Positions 25,354 to 34,656 of a stretch of 64,000 bases of DNA are shown piece after piece (positions within the stretch are counted from its first letter, which is position 1; the number at the start of each line of letters is the position of its first letter). The translations under genes were made by a program, and so were the position numbers. The notes under the pieces are model-generated. The model saw nothing but the letters and a program-made list of their open reading frames with translations. It made no database searches and was not told where the DNA came from. Origin of the DNA: an uncultured Paracoccaceae bacterium (GTDB lineage: Bacteria > Pseudomonadota > Alphaproteobacteria > Rhodobacterales > Rhodobacteraceae); the NCBI GenBank assembly GCA_947487205.1, contig CANKVU010000013.1:1-64000 (forward strand). Reading direction: 5' to 3'.

Positions 25354-26601
25354 TCAGATCCCTTCGAGCCACCGCGCGGGCTGCGACACGTCGCGCACCG
25401 CCGTCGTGCGCCCGTCGATCCGCTCGGCCAAGAGCCGGCCCGCTCCCGCGGCCATGGTCCAGCCAAGTTGCCCGTGCCCGGCGTTGATCCACAGGTTGCC
25501 GATGCCGCGCACCCGGCCCAGATAGGGCGCCCCCGTCGGCGTCGAGGGGCGCAGCCCCGCCCAGTAGACCGCGCCGCCGGTGTCGATGGCCTCTCCGAAC
25601 CGCGTCGTCGCATAGGCGTCGAGCCGGGCCCGCGCTGCGTCCGGCACAGACAGGTCGTGCCCCGCGAATTCCGCGCGCGCCGTCACCCGAAGCCGGTCCC
25701 CCAGCGTCGAGACGCCCACGAGCGAGGTCTCGTCCACGAAGGACCGCGCCGGGACGCGGTCCGGATCGCGAACCGGGTAGGTGGCGGAATAACCCTTGAC
25801 CGGACAGATGAGCGCCCCGAGGCCCAGCGGCCGGACGAGCCTCGGCACCGCGCTGCCACAGGCCAGGATCACCGGGCCCTCGCAACGGATCGGCGGGCCC
25901 GCGTTCCGCAGCGCCGTGATGCGGTCGCCGGCGCGCTCCAGGCCCTTGATCTCGGTCTCCATGACGAAGCGCACGCCGTCGCGCTCCAGCCGACGGGCCA
26001 GGGCGCGGGTGAATGCGGCACAGTCGCCCCGTGAATCGTCCGCCGACAGGAAACCGCCCGCCAGGTCCGAGCCGAAGCCGGCGAGCCCCGGATCGGCCGC
26101 GGCCAGATCAGCCGGCTCCATCGCGGTCAGGCCTGGATTGCCCGCCTCCCGCGCCCGCTCTGCCCTCCACTGGCCCGCATCGGTGTAGACGTAGAACCCG
26201 CCGTCGTGACGCTGGTGATAGGCGATCCCCTCCGCCGCCTCGATCCGGCGCAGCTCGTCGCGCCCCAGCTGCGCCAGGCGCCGGACGCGGCCGGTGTTCC
26301 GGATCGCCGCGCGGGCCGTGCATTGCCGCAGGAAGGCCGTCCCCCACCGCACGAGGCTCGGATCGATCCGGCGCACCCCGACCGCCGGATCCCGGCCGAG
26401 AAGCGCCCGCGTGATCTGCCGCGGCGCCTCCGGACCCGCCCAGGCCGTCGCATGGCCCAGCGCGATGATACCGGCATTGCCCCAGCTCGTGCCGGAAGCA
26501 GGCTCCGCGTCCCGGTCGATCACCGTCACCCGGTGCCCGGCGCGCGCCAGCGCCCGGGCAGTACAGATGCCGACCACGCCGGCCCCCAGGATCGTCGCCA
26601 T
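25354..26601 (-). CDS. DadA-like FAD-dependent D-amino acid dehydrogenase
   Basis: This 415-residue flavoprotein has an N-terminal dinucleotide fold ILGAGVVGICTARALARAGHRVTVID. The DadA-type SWGNAGII follows, and the C-terminus has YWAGLRPSTPTGAPYLG with NLWINAGHGQLGWT. Members oxidise D-amino acids or D-proline/D-hydroxyproline to keto or imino acids, passing electrons to the membrane quinone pool. It is divergent from an Ldh2-family imine/keto reductase. That pairing suggests catabolism of a cyclic or basic D-amino acid. Confidence 0.88.
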   Translation of the reverse strand: MATILGAGVVGICTARALARAGHRVTVIDRDAEPASGTSWGNAGIIALGHATAWAGPEAPRQITRALLGRDPAVGVRRIDPSLVRWGTAFLRQCTARAAIRNTGRVRRLAQLGRDELRRIEAAEGIAYHQRHDGGFYVYTDAGQWRAERAREAGNPGLTAMEPADLAAADPGLAGFGSDLAGGFLSADDSRGDCAAFTRALARRLERDGVRFVMETEIKGLERAGDRITALRNAGPPIRCEGPVILACGSAVPRLVRPLGLGALICPVKGYSATYPVRDPDRVPARSFVDETSLVGVSTLGDRLRVTARAEFAGHDLSVPDAARARLDAYATTRFGEAIDTGGAVYWAGLRPSTPTGAPYLGRVRGIGNLWINAGHGQLGWTMAAGAGRLLAERIDGRTTAVRDVSQPARWLEGI

Positions 26602-26700
26602 CTCGCGTCCCTCCCCACCCCCAGCGGTAGGCATCGCCCCCTTCCCCATCAAGCCCGGCCGTGCGATGCCAAGGGCCGTCCGTGACCGAAAGGCCCGCCC

Positions 26701-27735
26701 GTGACCGACACCCCGCTTTCCGTGGCCGCGCTCGAGGCCCGCATCCGCGACATCTTCGCGACCGCCGGCCTGTCCGCCGATGCCGCGGCGGCCAATGCCC
26801 GCATCATCGCGGCGGCGGAGCGCGACGGGGCGAAGTCCCACGGAATCCACCGGGTCGAACAATGCCTCCAGGTCCTGAAGGCCGGCAAGGTCGCCGCCGA
26901 TGCCCGGCCTGCGCTCGACGCCGAGACGGGGGCGGTGCGGCGCGTCGATGCCGGCGGGGGCTTCTACCCGCCTGCATGGGAGGCCGGGCGCGACGCCCTC
27001 GTCTCGACGGCGCGCGCGCATGGGATGGCCGCGCTCGTGATCAACGACGCGCTGCACTTCTCCGCCCTGTGGTACGAGGTGGAGGATCTGGCCCGCGCCG
27101 GCCTCGCGGCGCTGTCGATGTGTCCCAGCTACGCCACCGTCGCGCCGCATGGCGGCATCGCGCCGCTGCTCGGCACAAACCCCTTCGCCTTCGGCTGGCC
27201 GCGTCCGGGCGACCACCCCTACGTGTTCGACTTCGCCACCTCCGTCGCGGCGCGGGGCGAAGTGGAGCTGAAGCGCCGCGCGGGCGATCCCCTGCCCGAG
27301 GGCTGGGCGGTCGGCCCCGACGGCGCCCCCACCACCGACCCGCAGGCGGCGCTCGACGGCGCGCTCCTGCCCTTCGGGGCGCACAAGGGCTCGGCCATCG
27401 CCACCATGATCGAGCTCCTGGCCGGGGCGATGATCGGCGACCGGATGAGCCGCGAGGCGCTCGACTTCATGGGCACGGCCTCGCTCCTGCCGCGCCACGG
27501 CGCGCTGATCCTCTGCCTCGACCCGGCCGCGCTGTCCGCCGGCCGGGGACGCGATCCCCTGGCCGAGGGCGAGAACCTCATCGCCGCCATCGCGGGCCAG
27601 ACCGCCCGCATTCCCTCGCAGCGCCGCTATGCCGAACGCGCCCGGTCGCTGGCCGAGGGGCTCCGCCTGACGGCGGCGGAACGCGCCACCCTCGACCGCC
27701 TCGCGGGCGGGCTCGACGCGGTGGCGCCGATCTGA
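26701..27735 (+). CDS. Ldh2 (malate/L-lactate dehydrogenase-like) oxidoreductase, DpkA-like
   Basis: A 344-residue NAD(P)H-dependent enzyme of the Ldh2/YlbC family. Catalytic-site marks are SHGIHRV near residue 47, the His in NDALHFSALW, and FDFATSVAARGEV. FGAHKGSAIATMIELLAG lines the cofactor site. The family includes delta1-piperideine-2-carboxylate/pyrroline-2-carboxylate reductase (DpkA). The divergent DadA-like dehydrogenase would make such imines, so DpkA is the best guess. The start is GTG 26701. Other keto acid substrates remain possible. Confidence 0.8.
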   Translation: MTDTPLSVAALEARIRDIFATAGLSADAAAANARIIAAAERDGAKSHGIHRVEQCLQVLKAGKVAADARPALDAETGAVRRVDAGGGFYPPAWEAGRDALVSTARAHGMAALVINDALHFSALWYEVEDLARAGLAALSMCPSYATVAPHGGIAPLLGTNPFAFGWPRPGDHPYVFDFATSVAARGEVELKRRAGDPLPEGWAVGPDGAPTTDPQAALDGALLPFGAHKGSAIATMIELLAGAMIGDRMSREALDFMGTASLLPRHGALILCLDPAALSAGRGRDPLAEGENLIAAIAGQTARIPSQRRYAERARSLAEGLRLTAAERATLDRLAGGLDAVAPI

Positions 27736-27845
27736 TCCGGGCGGCCCGACCTTCCGCCACGGAATCCGGCGTGTTCCGCGCGGCGACGCAGCGGCGATTG
27801 CCCGCACCCCCTGTCGTCCGCGACCGGCGCCCATAGATCGCGGTC

Positions 27846-28511
27846 ATGTCCAGCGCGCTCCTTTCGGTCACCAACCTGTCGAAATCCTACGACGGCGCCG
27901 GCGGCCCGGTCCCGGTCCTGCGCGGGATCGATTTCGACCTGGCGGCCGGCCGGACCCTGGCCCTGACGGGCGAGAGCGGATCGGGCAAGTCCACCCTGTT
28001 GCACGTCGTGGGCGGGCTCGACACCCCCGATGCCGGTTCGGTCCTCATCGACGGCACCGACATCGCCGCGCTCGACGATTCCGGCCGCGCCCGGCTCCGC
28101 CGCGAGACGGTGGCCGTCGTCTTCCAGCAATTCAACCTGATCCCGTCGCTCGACGTGGCGCGCAACATCGCCTTCCAGGCGCGGCTGGCGGGGCGCCACG
28201 ACCCCGATTGGGCGGCTCGGCTCGCAACCCGCCTGGGGCTCGATGACCACCTCGCCAAGTACCCCGAACAGCTTTCGGGCGGCCAGCAGCAGCGCGTCGC
28301 CATCGGTCGCACGCTCGCCGCGCGGCCCCGCCTGGTCCTGGCCGACGAGCCCACCGGCAATCTCGACGAGGAAACCGGGGTGGCGGTGCTCGACCTGATG
28401 CTCGACCTCGTGGCCGAGACGGGCGCCGCGCTCATGTGCGTCACCCATTCCCCGGCGCTCGCGGCGCGGATGGAACGGCGCCTTCACCTCAAGGGGGGGC
28501 GGATCGCATGA
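27846..28511 (+). CDS. ABC transporter ATP-binding protein (AttE/LolD-like)
   Basis: This 221-residue ATPase has Walker A GESGSGKSTLL, Q-loop VFQQFNL, signature LSGGQQQRVAIGR and Walker B LVLADEPTGNLD, with the switch His in CVTHSP. It belongs to the MacB/LolD branch that powers FtsX-type permeases. Its TGA overlaps the permease ATG (ATGA). Permease and a secreted CrtC/AttH-type protein follow, which matches an AttEFGH-like system. Confidence 0.92.
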   Translation: MSSALLSVTNLSKSYDGAGGPVPVLRGIDFDLAAGRTLALTGESGSGKSTLLHVVGGLDTPDAGSVLIDGTDIAALDDSGRARLRRETVAVVFQQFNLIPSLDVARNIAFQARLAGRHDPDWAARLATRLGLDDHLAKYPEQLSGGQQQRVAIGRTLAARPRLVLADEPTGNLDEETGVAVLDLMLDLVAETGAALMCVTHSPALAARMERRLHLKGGRIA

Positions 28512-30919
28512 CCCGGGCCGCGCTTCGGGCGCTCCTGTCCCACTGGATGCGCGCGCCCTTTCAACTCGTGACGCTGATGGCCGGCCTGGCGATCGCGACC
28601 GCGCTGTGGTCCGGGGTCCAGGCGATCAACGCCGAGGCCCGCAAGAGCTACGATCGCGCCGCGACCGGAATCGGCGCTTCCGCCGACAGCGTCCTGACGG
28701 CCGAGGGCGGCGTGCCGCACGCGGTCTGGATCGCGTTGCGCCGCGCCGGCTGGCCCGTCACCCCGATCCTCGAAGGGCAGGTCGACACCGCCGCCGGGCC
28801 GCTGCGCCTGGTCGGGGTGGACCCCTTCACCTTGCCCGCGGGCGAGCTGCCGGCCATGGCCGAGGACGGCACCGGCGACGGGGCCGCGCCGGCGCTCGCC
28901 TTCATCACCCCGCCGGGGCAACTCCTCGTCGCGCCCGCGACAGCGGCGACCCTTGCCGGCGCCGACCTTCCCCCCATGGTCGAGGCGCCCGGGATGCCGC
29001 CCGGAACCGCGTATGCCGATATCGGTATCGCCCAATCGCTGCTCGGGCGCGACGACGTGGGCCGCCTGCTGGTGCTCGGGCCGCCGCCACTGGGCGCGGC
29101 CCCGATCGCCGATATCGCGCCGGGCCTGTCGCAAGCCAGACCCGAGGCGCAGGCCGATCTGGGGCGGCTCACCGACAGTTTCCACCTCAACCTGACGGCC
29201 TTCGGGCTCCTGTCATTCGCCGTCGGCCTTTTCATCGTGCGGGGGGCCATCGGACTGGCCTTCGAACAGCGGCGCCAGATGTTCCGAACGCTGCGCGCCC
29301 TCGGCCTGTCGCGCGCCCGGCTCCTTGCGCTCCTGACGGCGGAACTGATGATCCTGTCGCTCGCCGCCGGCACGCTTGGCGTCGCACTCGGCTGGCTGAT
29401 GGCCAGCCTGCTGATCCCCGACGTGGCCGCGACCCTGCGCGGGCTCTACGGCGCCGACGTGGCGGGTGGGCTCACCCTCGCGCCCTCCTGGTGGCTTTCG
29501 GGGCTGGCCATCGCGGTCTTGGGCACCGGCGTGGCGGCGGCGGCCTCGCTGTGGCGGACGGCGACGATGCCGCTCCTGGCGCCGGCCCAGCCGCGCGCCT
29601 GGGCGCGCGCCTCCGAAGGCGCGCTGCGGCTGCAGGGCGCCGCCGCCCTCGCCTGCCTCGCGGTGGCCGGCATCGCCTGGGGCGCCTTCGACGGGCTGGT
29701 GGCGGGGTTCGTCCTTCTGGGCGGCCTGCTGATCGCGGCGGCGCTCGCGCTGCCGGTCCTGCTCCATGTCGTGCTGGCCGGTCTCGCGCGGACCGCGATC
29801 GGCCCCCGGTCGGAGTGGTTCTGGGCCGACACGCGTCAGCAATTGCCCGGTCTCAGCCTTGCGCTCATGGCGCTCCTCCTGGCGCTGGCGACCAATATCG
29901 GCGTCGGCACCATGGTCTCCTCGTTTCGGCTGACCTTCACGGGGTGGCTCGACCAGCGGCTCGCGGCGGAACTCTACGTGCGGGCCGACAGCGATGCCCA
30001 GGCCGCGCGGATCCGCTCCTTCGTCGCGCCCCGCACCGACGCCATCCTGCCCATCCGGTCGGTGGAGGCCGACCTCGCCGGCATCGGCGGCGAAATCGTG
30101 GGCGTGGCCGACCACCCGACCTATTTCGACCGCTGGCCCCTCGTCGCCGCCGGCCCGGATGTGTGGCGGCGCGTCGGCGCGGGAGCGGCGGTGCTCGTCA
30201 ACGAGCAATTCGCCCGCCGTACCGGCACATGGCCCGGCGGCACCGTCGACCTGGCGGGCTGGCAGGCGCCGGTCGCCGGGGTCTACAGCGATTACGGCAA
30301 TCCCCGACCCCAGGTCATGATCGGCCTCGACCGATTCGCGGCGATGTTCCCCGAGGCGCCCGACAGCCAGTTCGGCCTCCGCCTCGATCCCGGCGGGGTC
30401 GCCGCCCTGCGCCGCGCGATCCTCGACCGGTTCGACCTGCCGGCCGACCGCGTCACCGACCAGGCCTCGGTCAAGCAGCTCTCGCTGTCGGTCTTCGACC
30501 GCACCTTCACCGTCACCTCGGCGCTGAACGTGCTGACGCTGGCGGTCTCGGGGCTCGCGATCCTGACCTCGCTCCTGACCATCGCCACGATGCGCCGCCC
30601 GCAGCTCGCCCCCGTCTGGGCGCTGGGGCTGACCCGCCGCCGCCTCGCCCGGCTGGAGGTGCTGCGCGCGCTCCTGCTGGCGCTGCTCACCTTCGTCGCG
30701 GCGATCCCGGTGGGCCTCGCGCTGGCCTGGATCCTTCTCGCCGTCATCAACGTCGAGGCGTTCGGCTGGCGGTTGCCGATGCACCTCTTCCCCACCGATT
30801 GGCTGCGGCTGCTGGCGCTTTCGGCGCTGGCCGCCGCCCTCGCCGCGGCCATTCCCGCACGGCGGCTGGCGCGGACGCCGCCCGCCGACTTGCTGAAGGT
30901 CTTCGCCCATGAACGCTAG
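28508..30919 (+). CDS. FtsX/MacB-type ABC permease (fused AttFG-like)
   Basis: An 803-residue inner-membrane protein. One N-terminal helix (about 18-40) precedes a periplasmic region, then helix clusters at about 230-430 and a second FtsX domain at about 670-800. The two FtsX-like halves suggest a fusion of the separate AttF and AttG permeases. Both ends overlap neighbours (4 bp with the ATPase, 11 bp with the lipocalin-type gene), so the three are one operon. Substrate is unknown; related systems export or extract lipophilic compounds or lipoproteins. Confidence 0.88.
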   Translation: MTRAALRALLSHWMRAPFQLVTLMAGLAIATALWSGVQAINAEARKSYDRAATGIGASADSVLTAEGGVPHAVWIALRRAGWPVTPILEGQVDTAAGPLRLVGVDPFTLPAGELPAMAEDGTGDGAAPALAFITPPGQLLVAPATAATLAGADLPPMVEAPGMPPGTAYADIGIAQSLLGRDDVGRLLVLGPPPLGAAPIADIAPGLSQARPEAQADLGRLTDSFHLNLTAFGLLSFAVGLFIVRGAIGLAFEQRRQMFRTLRALGLSRARLLALLTAELMILSLAAGTLGVALGWLMASLLIPDVAATLRGLYGADVAGGLTLAPSWWLSGLAIAVLGTGVAAAASLWRTATMPLLAPAQPRAWARASEGALRLQGAAALACLAVAGIAWGAFDGLVAGFVLLGGLLIAAALALPVLLHVVLAGLARTAIGPRSEWFWADTRQQLPGLSLALMALLLALATNIGVGTMVSSFRLTFTGWLDQRLAAELYVRADSDAQAARIRSFVAPRTDAILPIRSVEADLAGIGGEIVGVADHPTYFDRWPLVAAGPDVWRRVGAGAAVLVNEQFARRTGTWPGGTVDLAGWQAPVAGVYSDYGNPRPQVMIGLDRFAAMFPEAPDSQFGLRLDPGGVAALRRAILDRFDLPADRVTDQASVKQLSLSVFDRTFTVTSALNVLTLAVSGLAILTSLLTIATMRRPQLAPVWALGLTRRRLARLEVLRALLLALLTFVAAIPVGLALAWILLAVINVEAFGWRLPMHLFPTDWLRLLALSALAAALAAAIPARRLARTPPADLLKVFAHER

Positions 30920-31958
30920 GATCACACGCCGCGCGCTCCTTCTCTCGGCGCTGCCGGCAGCGGCGCAGGCACAGGGTTTCGCGGGCCTCGGCCAGGGCGG
31001 CGACGCCTTCGCCGAACCCCAGCGCGGCGATTCCCTCGTCTTTCCGCGCGACCACGCCCCGCATCCCGGCTTCCGCATCGAATGGTGGTACCTGACGGCC
31101 AACCTCGCCGATCCGGACGGGACGCCGATGGGCCTGCAATGGACGCTCTTCCGCTCCGCTCTCGGCACCGCGCAGGGCGCCGACTGGGCGACGCCGCAGG
31201 CCTGGCTGGGACATGCGGCCATCACCACGCCCGAACGCCACCTGGCCGCCGAACGACTGGCGCGCGGCGGCATCGGCCAGGCGGGCGTCACCGCGGCGCC
31301 CTTCGACGCCTGGATCGATCACTGGCGCATGTCCGGCCCGTCGCTGTCGCAGGTGCGCCTGCGCGCCGCCACGCCCGACTTCGCCTATGACGTGGCCCTG
31401 GTCGCCGACCGCCCCTTCGTCCCCCAGGGCGATGCGGGCTATTCGGTGAAATCCGCCGGCGGCCAGGCCAGCCATTACTATTCCCAGCCCTTCTACGCGG
31501 CGCGCGGGACGCTGTCCTTGGGCGAGCGGAACATCCCCGTGACCGGCCGGGCGTGGCTCGACCGGGAATGGTCCTCCACCCCCCTGGCCGAGACCCAGAC
31601 CGGCTGGGACTGGTTTTCCCTCCACCTTTCCGGCGGCGCCAAGGTGATGGGCTTCCGCCTGCGCGAACGCGACGGATCGGCCTTCACCTCCGCCACGTGG
31701 ATCGCGCCCGACGGCACGCCCACCCCCTACGGCGACGGCGCCTTCCGCGCCGAACCGCTGGAAACCGCGCGCGTGGCGGGCCGCGACGTACCGGTCGGCT
31801 GGCGGGTGCGCCTGCCGGATCGTGGCCTCGACGCGCGCGTCCGGGCGGTCAACGACGCCGCGTGGATGGATCTGGGTTTCGCCTATTGGGAAGGTCCCGT
31901 AGGCGTGGAGGGCAGTCACGACGGAACCGGCTATCTGGAGATGACGGGGTATGAGTGA
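30909..31958 (+). CDS. Secreted CrtC/AttH lipocalin-like protein
   Basis: This 349-residue protein has an Arg-rich signal peptide (RITRRALLLSALPAAAQA), possibly Tat type. The CrtC/AttH fold follows: RIEWWYLTANL, MGLQWTLFRS, RAWLDREWSS, and WDWFSLHLSGG. AttH is the soluble partner of AttEFG ABC transporters; carotenoid 1,2-hydratase CrtC shares the fold. Its place after an ABC ATPase and permease favours the AttH role in the periplasm. It overlaps the permease by 11 bp and the next gene by 8 bp. Confidence 0.87.
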   Translation: MNARITRRALLLSALPAAAQAQGFAGLGQGGDAFAEPQRGDSLVFPRDHAPHPGFRIEWWYLTANLADPDGTPMGLQWTLFRSALGTAQGADWATPQAWLGHAAITTPERHLAAERLARGGIGQAGVTAAPFDAWIDHWRMSGPSLSQVRLRAATPDFAYDVALVADRPFVPQGDAGYSVKSAGGQASHYYSQPFYAARGTLSLGERNIPVTGRAWLDREWSSTPLAETQTGWDWFSLHLSGGAKVMGFRLRERDGSAFTSATWIAPDGTPTPYGDGAFRAEPLETARVAGRDVPVGWRVRLPDRGLDARVRAVNDAAWMDLGFAYWEGPVGVEGSHDGTGYLEMTGYE

Positions 31959-32502
31959 GTGGTTCGAGACGCCGGAGGGCCTGGCCGACCGCGCCTGGGC
32001 GCACCTGGAGCGCGCCGCGGCCGAGCCCGGGGCGCCGATGCGCCTCTTCAGCCTGTCGAGCACCGGGCTGGGCGGCGGGGCCGAGGCGCGGATGATGGTC
32101 CTGCGCGGCGCCGACCGCGCCGGCTGGACCCTGCGGGCCCAGACCGACCGCGCCTCGCGCAAGGTCGACGAGCTGCAGGCCACGCCGCTGGCGACGCTAC
32201 TGTTCTGGCACGGCGCGGACAGCCTGCAGATCCGCGCCCGGGCGCGCATGGCCGTCCAGACCGGCCGCGTGGTGGAGGAGGCCTGGAACGAGGTGCCCGA
32301 GGCGGCGCGGCGGAATTACGGCGGCCAGCCGCCCCCCTCGACCCCGATGGGCCGGGCCGAGGATTACGAGGAAACCGCCGAACGGCAGCGCTTCGCCGTC
32401 CTCGCGGCCCGGGTCACCTCGCTCGACATCCTGCATCTGGGCGACCGGCACCGCCGCGCGATCATCGCGCCGGACCAGGACGCCAATTGGCTCGCGCCGT
32501 GA
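31951..32502 (+). CDS. PNPOx-like FMN-binding protein
   Basis: This 183-residue protein has the split-barrel fold of pyridoxamine phosphate oxidases but lacks the PdxH C-terminus. Visible parts are MRLFSLSSTG, ARMMVLRGAD, LRAQTDRASRKVDEL and ATLLFWH, then ETAERQRFAVLAARV. True pdxH is at 6583, so this is a paralogue that probably binds FMN and reduces or senses an unknown compound. It overlaps the AttH-like gene by 8 bp and lies 6 bp before the selD fusion. Confidence 0.82.
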   Translation: MSEWFETPEGLADRAWAHLERAAAEPGAPMRLFSLSSTGLGGGAEARMMVLRGADRAGWTLRAQTDRASRKVDELQATPLATLLFWHGADSLQIRARARMAVQTGRVVEEAWNEVPEAARRNYGGQPPPSTPMGRAEDYEETAERQRFAVLAARVTSLDILHLGDRHRRAIIAPDQDANWLAP

Positions 32503-32508
32503 CGCGCC

Positions 32509-34656
32509 ATGCGTGACGACTGGCCGGCGACCCGCGACATCGTCCTGATCGGCGGCGGACACACCCATGCGCTGGTGCTGCGCCGCTGGGGTATGGACCC
32601 GCTGCCGGGCGCCCGTCTGACGCTGGTCAATCCCGGCCCCACCGCTCCCTATACCGGCATGCTGCCGGGCTTCGTCGCGGGCCATTACGACCGCGACGAA
32701 CTCGACATCGACCTCGTGCGCCTCGCCCGCTTCGCCGGGGCGCGGATCGTCCTCGGCCATGCGACCGCCATCGACAGGGCGGCGGGCACCATCGCGGTGG
32801 AGGATCGCTTCCTTGGTCCCCGCACCATCGGCTACGACACCGCCTCCCTCGATATCGGCATCCATTCCGATATGCCGCATCTGCCCGGCTTCGCCGATCA
32901 CGGCCTGCCCGCAAAACCGCTGGACCGGTTCGCGACCGCCTGGGCGGCGTGGCGCAAAGGCGACCGCCAGGGCGGCATGGCGGTGATCGGGGGCGGCGTC
33001 GGCGGGGCCGAACTCGCCATGGCAATGAGCTTCGGGGCCGGCGGCGCGCCCGTGACCCTGATCGAGAGGGACCGCGCGCTGTCCGGCCTGCCGCCCCGCG
33101 CCCGCGCCCATCTCGGCCGCGAACTGGCGCGCAACCGCGTCACCGTGGTCGACGGGGCGAACGTCCGCCGCGTCACCGCCCGCGGCGTCGATCTCGACGA
33201 TGGGCGCCACATCGACGCCGATCTCGTCGTGGGGGCGTCCGGCGCGCGGCCCTATGGCTGGCTGGACGGCATCGGCCTTGCCCTGACGGACGGCTATGTC
33301 GACGTGGGGCCCAGCCTGCAGACCTCCGATCCGGCGATCTTCGCGGTGGGCGATTGCGCGCATCTGACCCATGCTCCGCGCCCGAAGGCCGGCGTCTTCG
33401 CCGTCCGCCAGGCGCCGGTGCTCTTCGCCAATCTGCGCGCCGCCGCGACCGGCCGCCCGATGCGCGCCTACCGGCCCCAGCGCGACTATCTCAAGCTGAT
33501 CTCCACCGGCCGCAAATCGGCCGTCGCGGTGCGGTCCGGCCGCGCGGCCCGGGGTGTGCCGCTCTGGCACCTGAAGGACCGGATCGACCGGCGGTTCATG
33601 TCCCGGCTGGGCGATCTGGCGCCGATGGCGCGCCCCGCGCTGCCGCGCGAACACGCCCGCGGTCTGGAGCGTCACGTGGCCCAGGCCCCCTGCGGCGGCT
33701 GCGGCGCCAAGGTCGGCCGCGGCACCCTGGCGCGCGCCCTCGCCGCATTGCCGCAGGTCGGACGCGCGGACGTGGAGGCCGGGGCGGGCGACGATGCCGC
33801 GATCCTGGCCGTGGGCGGCGTGCGCCAGGTGCTGACCGTCGACCAGATCCGCGCCTTCTGCGACGATCCCGGCCTGATGGCCCGCATCGCCGCGCTCCAT
33901 GCCCTGGGAGATTGCCTGGCGATGGGCGCGCGGCCGCAGGCGGCGCTGTCGGTGCTGACCCTGCCCCGCCTCTCCCCCCGGCTCGAGGGCCGCACCCTCG
34001 AGGAGATCCTGGCGGCTGCCGGCGCTGTGTTCGAGGCCGCCGGCGCTCCCATCGTCGGCGGCCATTCGGCCACCGGCCCCGAATTGCAGGCGGGCTTCAC
34101 CGTGGCGGGGCTCCTCGACGGCCCCGGCGCGCGGCTGTCGGGGGCCAGGCCGGGCGACGCGCTCCTCCTGACCAAGCCGCTGGGCACGGGCGTCATTCTC
34201 GCCGCCGAGATGGCGTTGGCCGCCCGGGGGTCCGAGGCCGTCGCCGCCTGGGCGGCGATGGCCACCCCGCAGGATGCCGCCGCCGCGGCGCTGGCGGGCG
34301 CCCGCGCGATGACCGACGTGACCGGCTTCGGCCTGGCCGGCCACCTTCTGGGGATCTGCGAGGCAAGCGGGACCGGCGCGCGGATCGCGCTCGGCGCGCT
34401 GCCGATCCTTCCCGGCGCCGCCCGGCTCCTGGAACGAGGCCACCGTTCCACCCTCCATGCCCAGAACCGCGACGCGGCCACCGCCATGGACCTGGCAGCC
34501 GACCCCCTGGCCGAGATCCTGTTCGACCCGCAGACCGCCGGCGGACTGCTCGCGGCCGTTCCCCCGCAGGATGCCGAGGCCCTCCTGTCGCGCCTGCCCG
34601 GTACCGCGCGGATCGGCGAGGTGGTCCCCGGGCCCGCCCGGATTCGCGTCGTCTAG
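32509..34656 (+). CDS. selD: Pyridine-disulfide-type flavoprotein fused to selenide, water dikinase
   Basis: A 715-residue fusion. Residues 1-370 are an FAD/NAD(P)H oxidoreductase: VLIGGGHTHALVL, AVIGGGVGGAELAM and FAVGDCAHLT. Residues about 385-715 are SelD, which makes selenophosphate from selenide and ATP. The active-site Cys lies in CGGCGAKVG, DDAAIL binds Mg-ATP, and GGHSATGPE plus MTDVTGFGLAGHL follow. The flavoprotein may supply reduced selenium. Its TAG stop shares four bases (CTAG, 34653-34656) with convergent selU. Together they give selenium tRNA modification; selA/selB are not here. Confidence 0.93.
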   Translation: MRDDWPATRDIVLIGGGHTHALVLRRWGMDPLPGARLTLVNPGPTAPYTGMLPGFVAGHYDRDELDIDLVRLARFAGARIVLGHATAIDRAAGTIAVEDRFLGPRTIGYDTASLDIGIHSDMPHLPGFADHGLPAKPLDRFATAWAAWRKGDRQGGMAVIGGGVGGAELAMAMSFGAGGAPVTLIERDRALSGLPPRARAHLGRELARNRVTVVDGANVRRVTARGVDLDDGRHIDADLVVGASGARPYGWLDGIGLALTDGYVDVGPSLQTSDPAIFAVGDCAHLTHAPRPKAGVFAVRQAPVLFANLRAAATGRPMRAYRPQRDYLKLISTGRKSAVAVRSGRAARGVPLWHLKDRIDRRFMSRLGDLAPMARPALPREHARGLERHVAQAPCGGCGAKVGRGTLARALAALPQVGRADVEAGAGDDAAILAVGGVRQVLTVDQIRAFCDDPGLMARIAALHALGDCLAMGARPQAALSVLTLPRLSPRLEGRTLEEILAAAGAVFEAAGAPIVGGHSATGPELQAGFTVAGLLDGPGARLSGARPGDALLLTKPLGTGVILAAEMALAARGSEAVAAWAAMATPQDAAAAALAGARAMTDVTGFGLAGHLLGICEASGTGARIALGALPILPGAARLLERGHRSTLHAQNRDAATAMDLAADPLAEILFDPQTAGGLLAAVPPQDAEALLSRLPGTARIGEVVPGPARIRVV

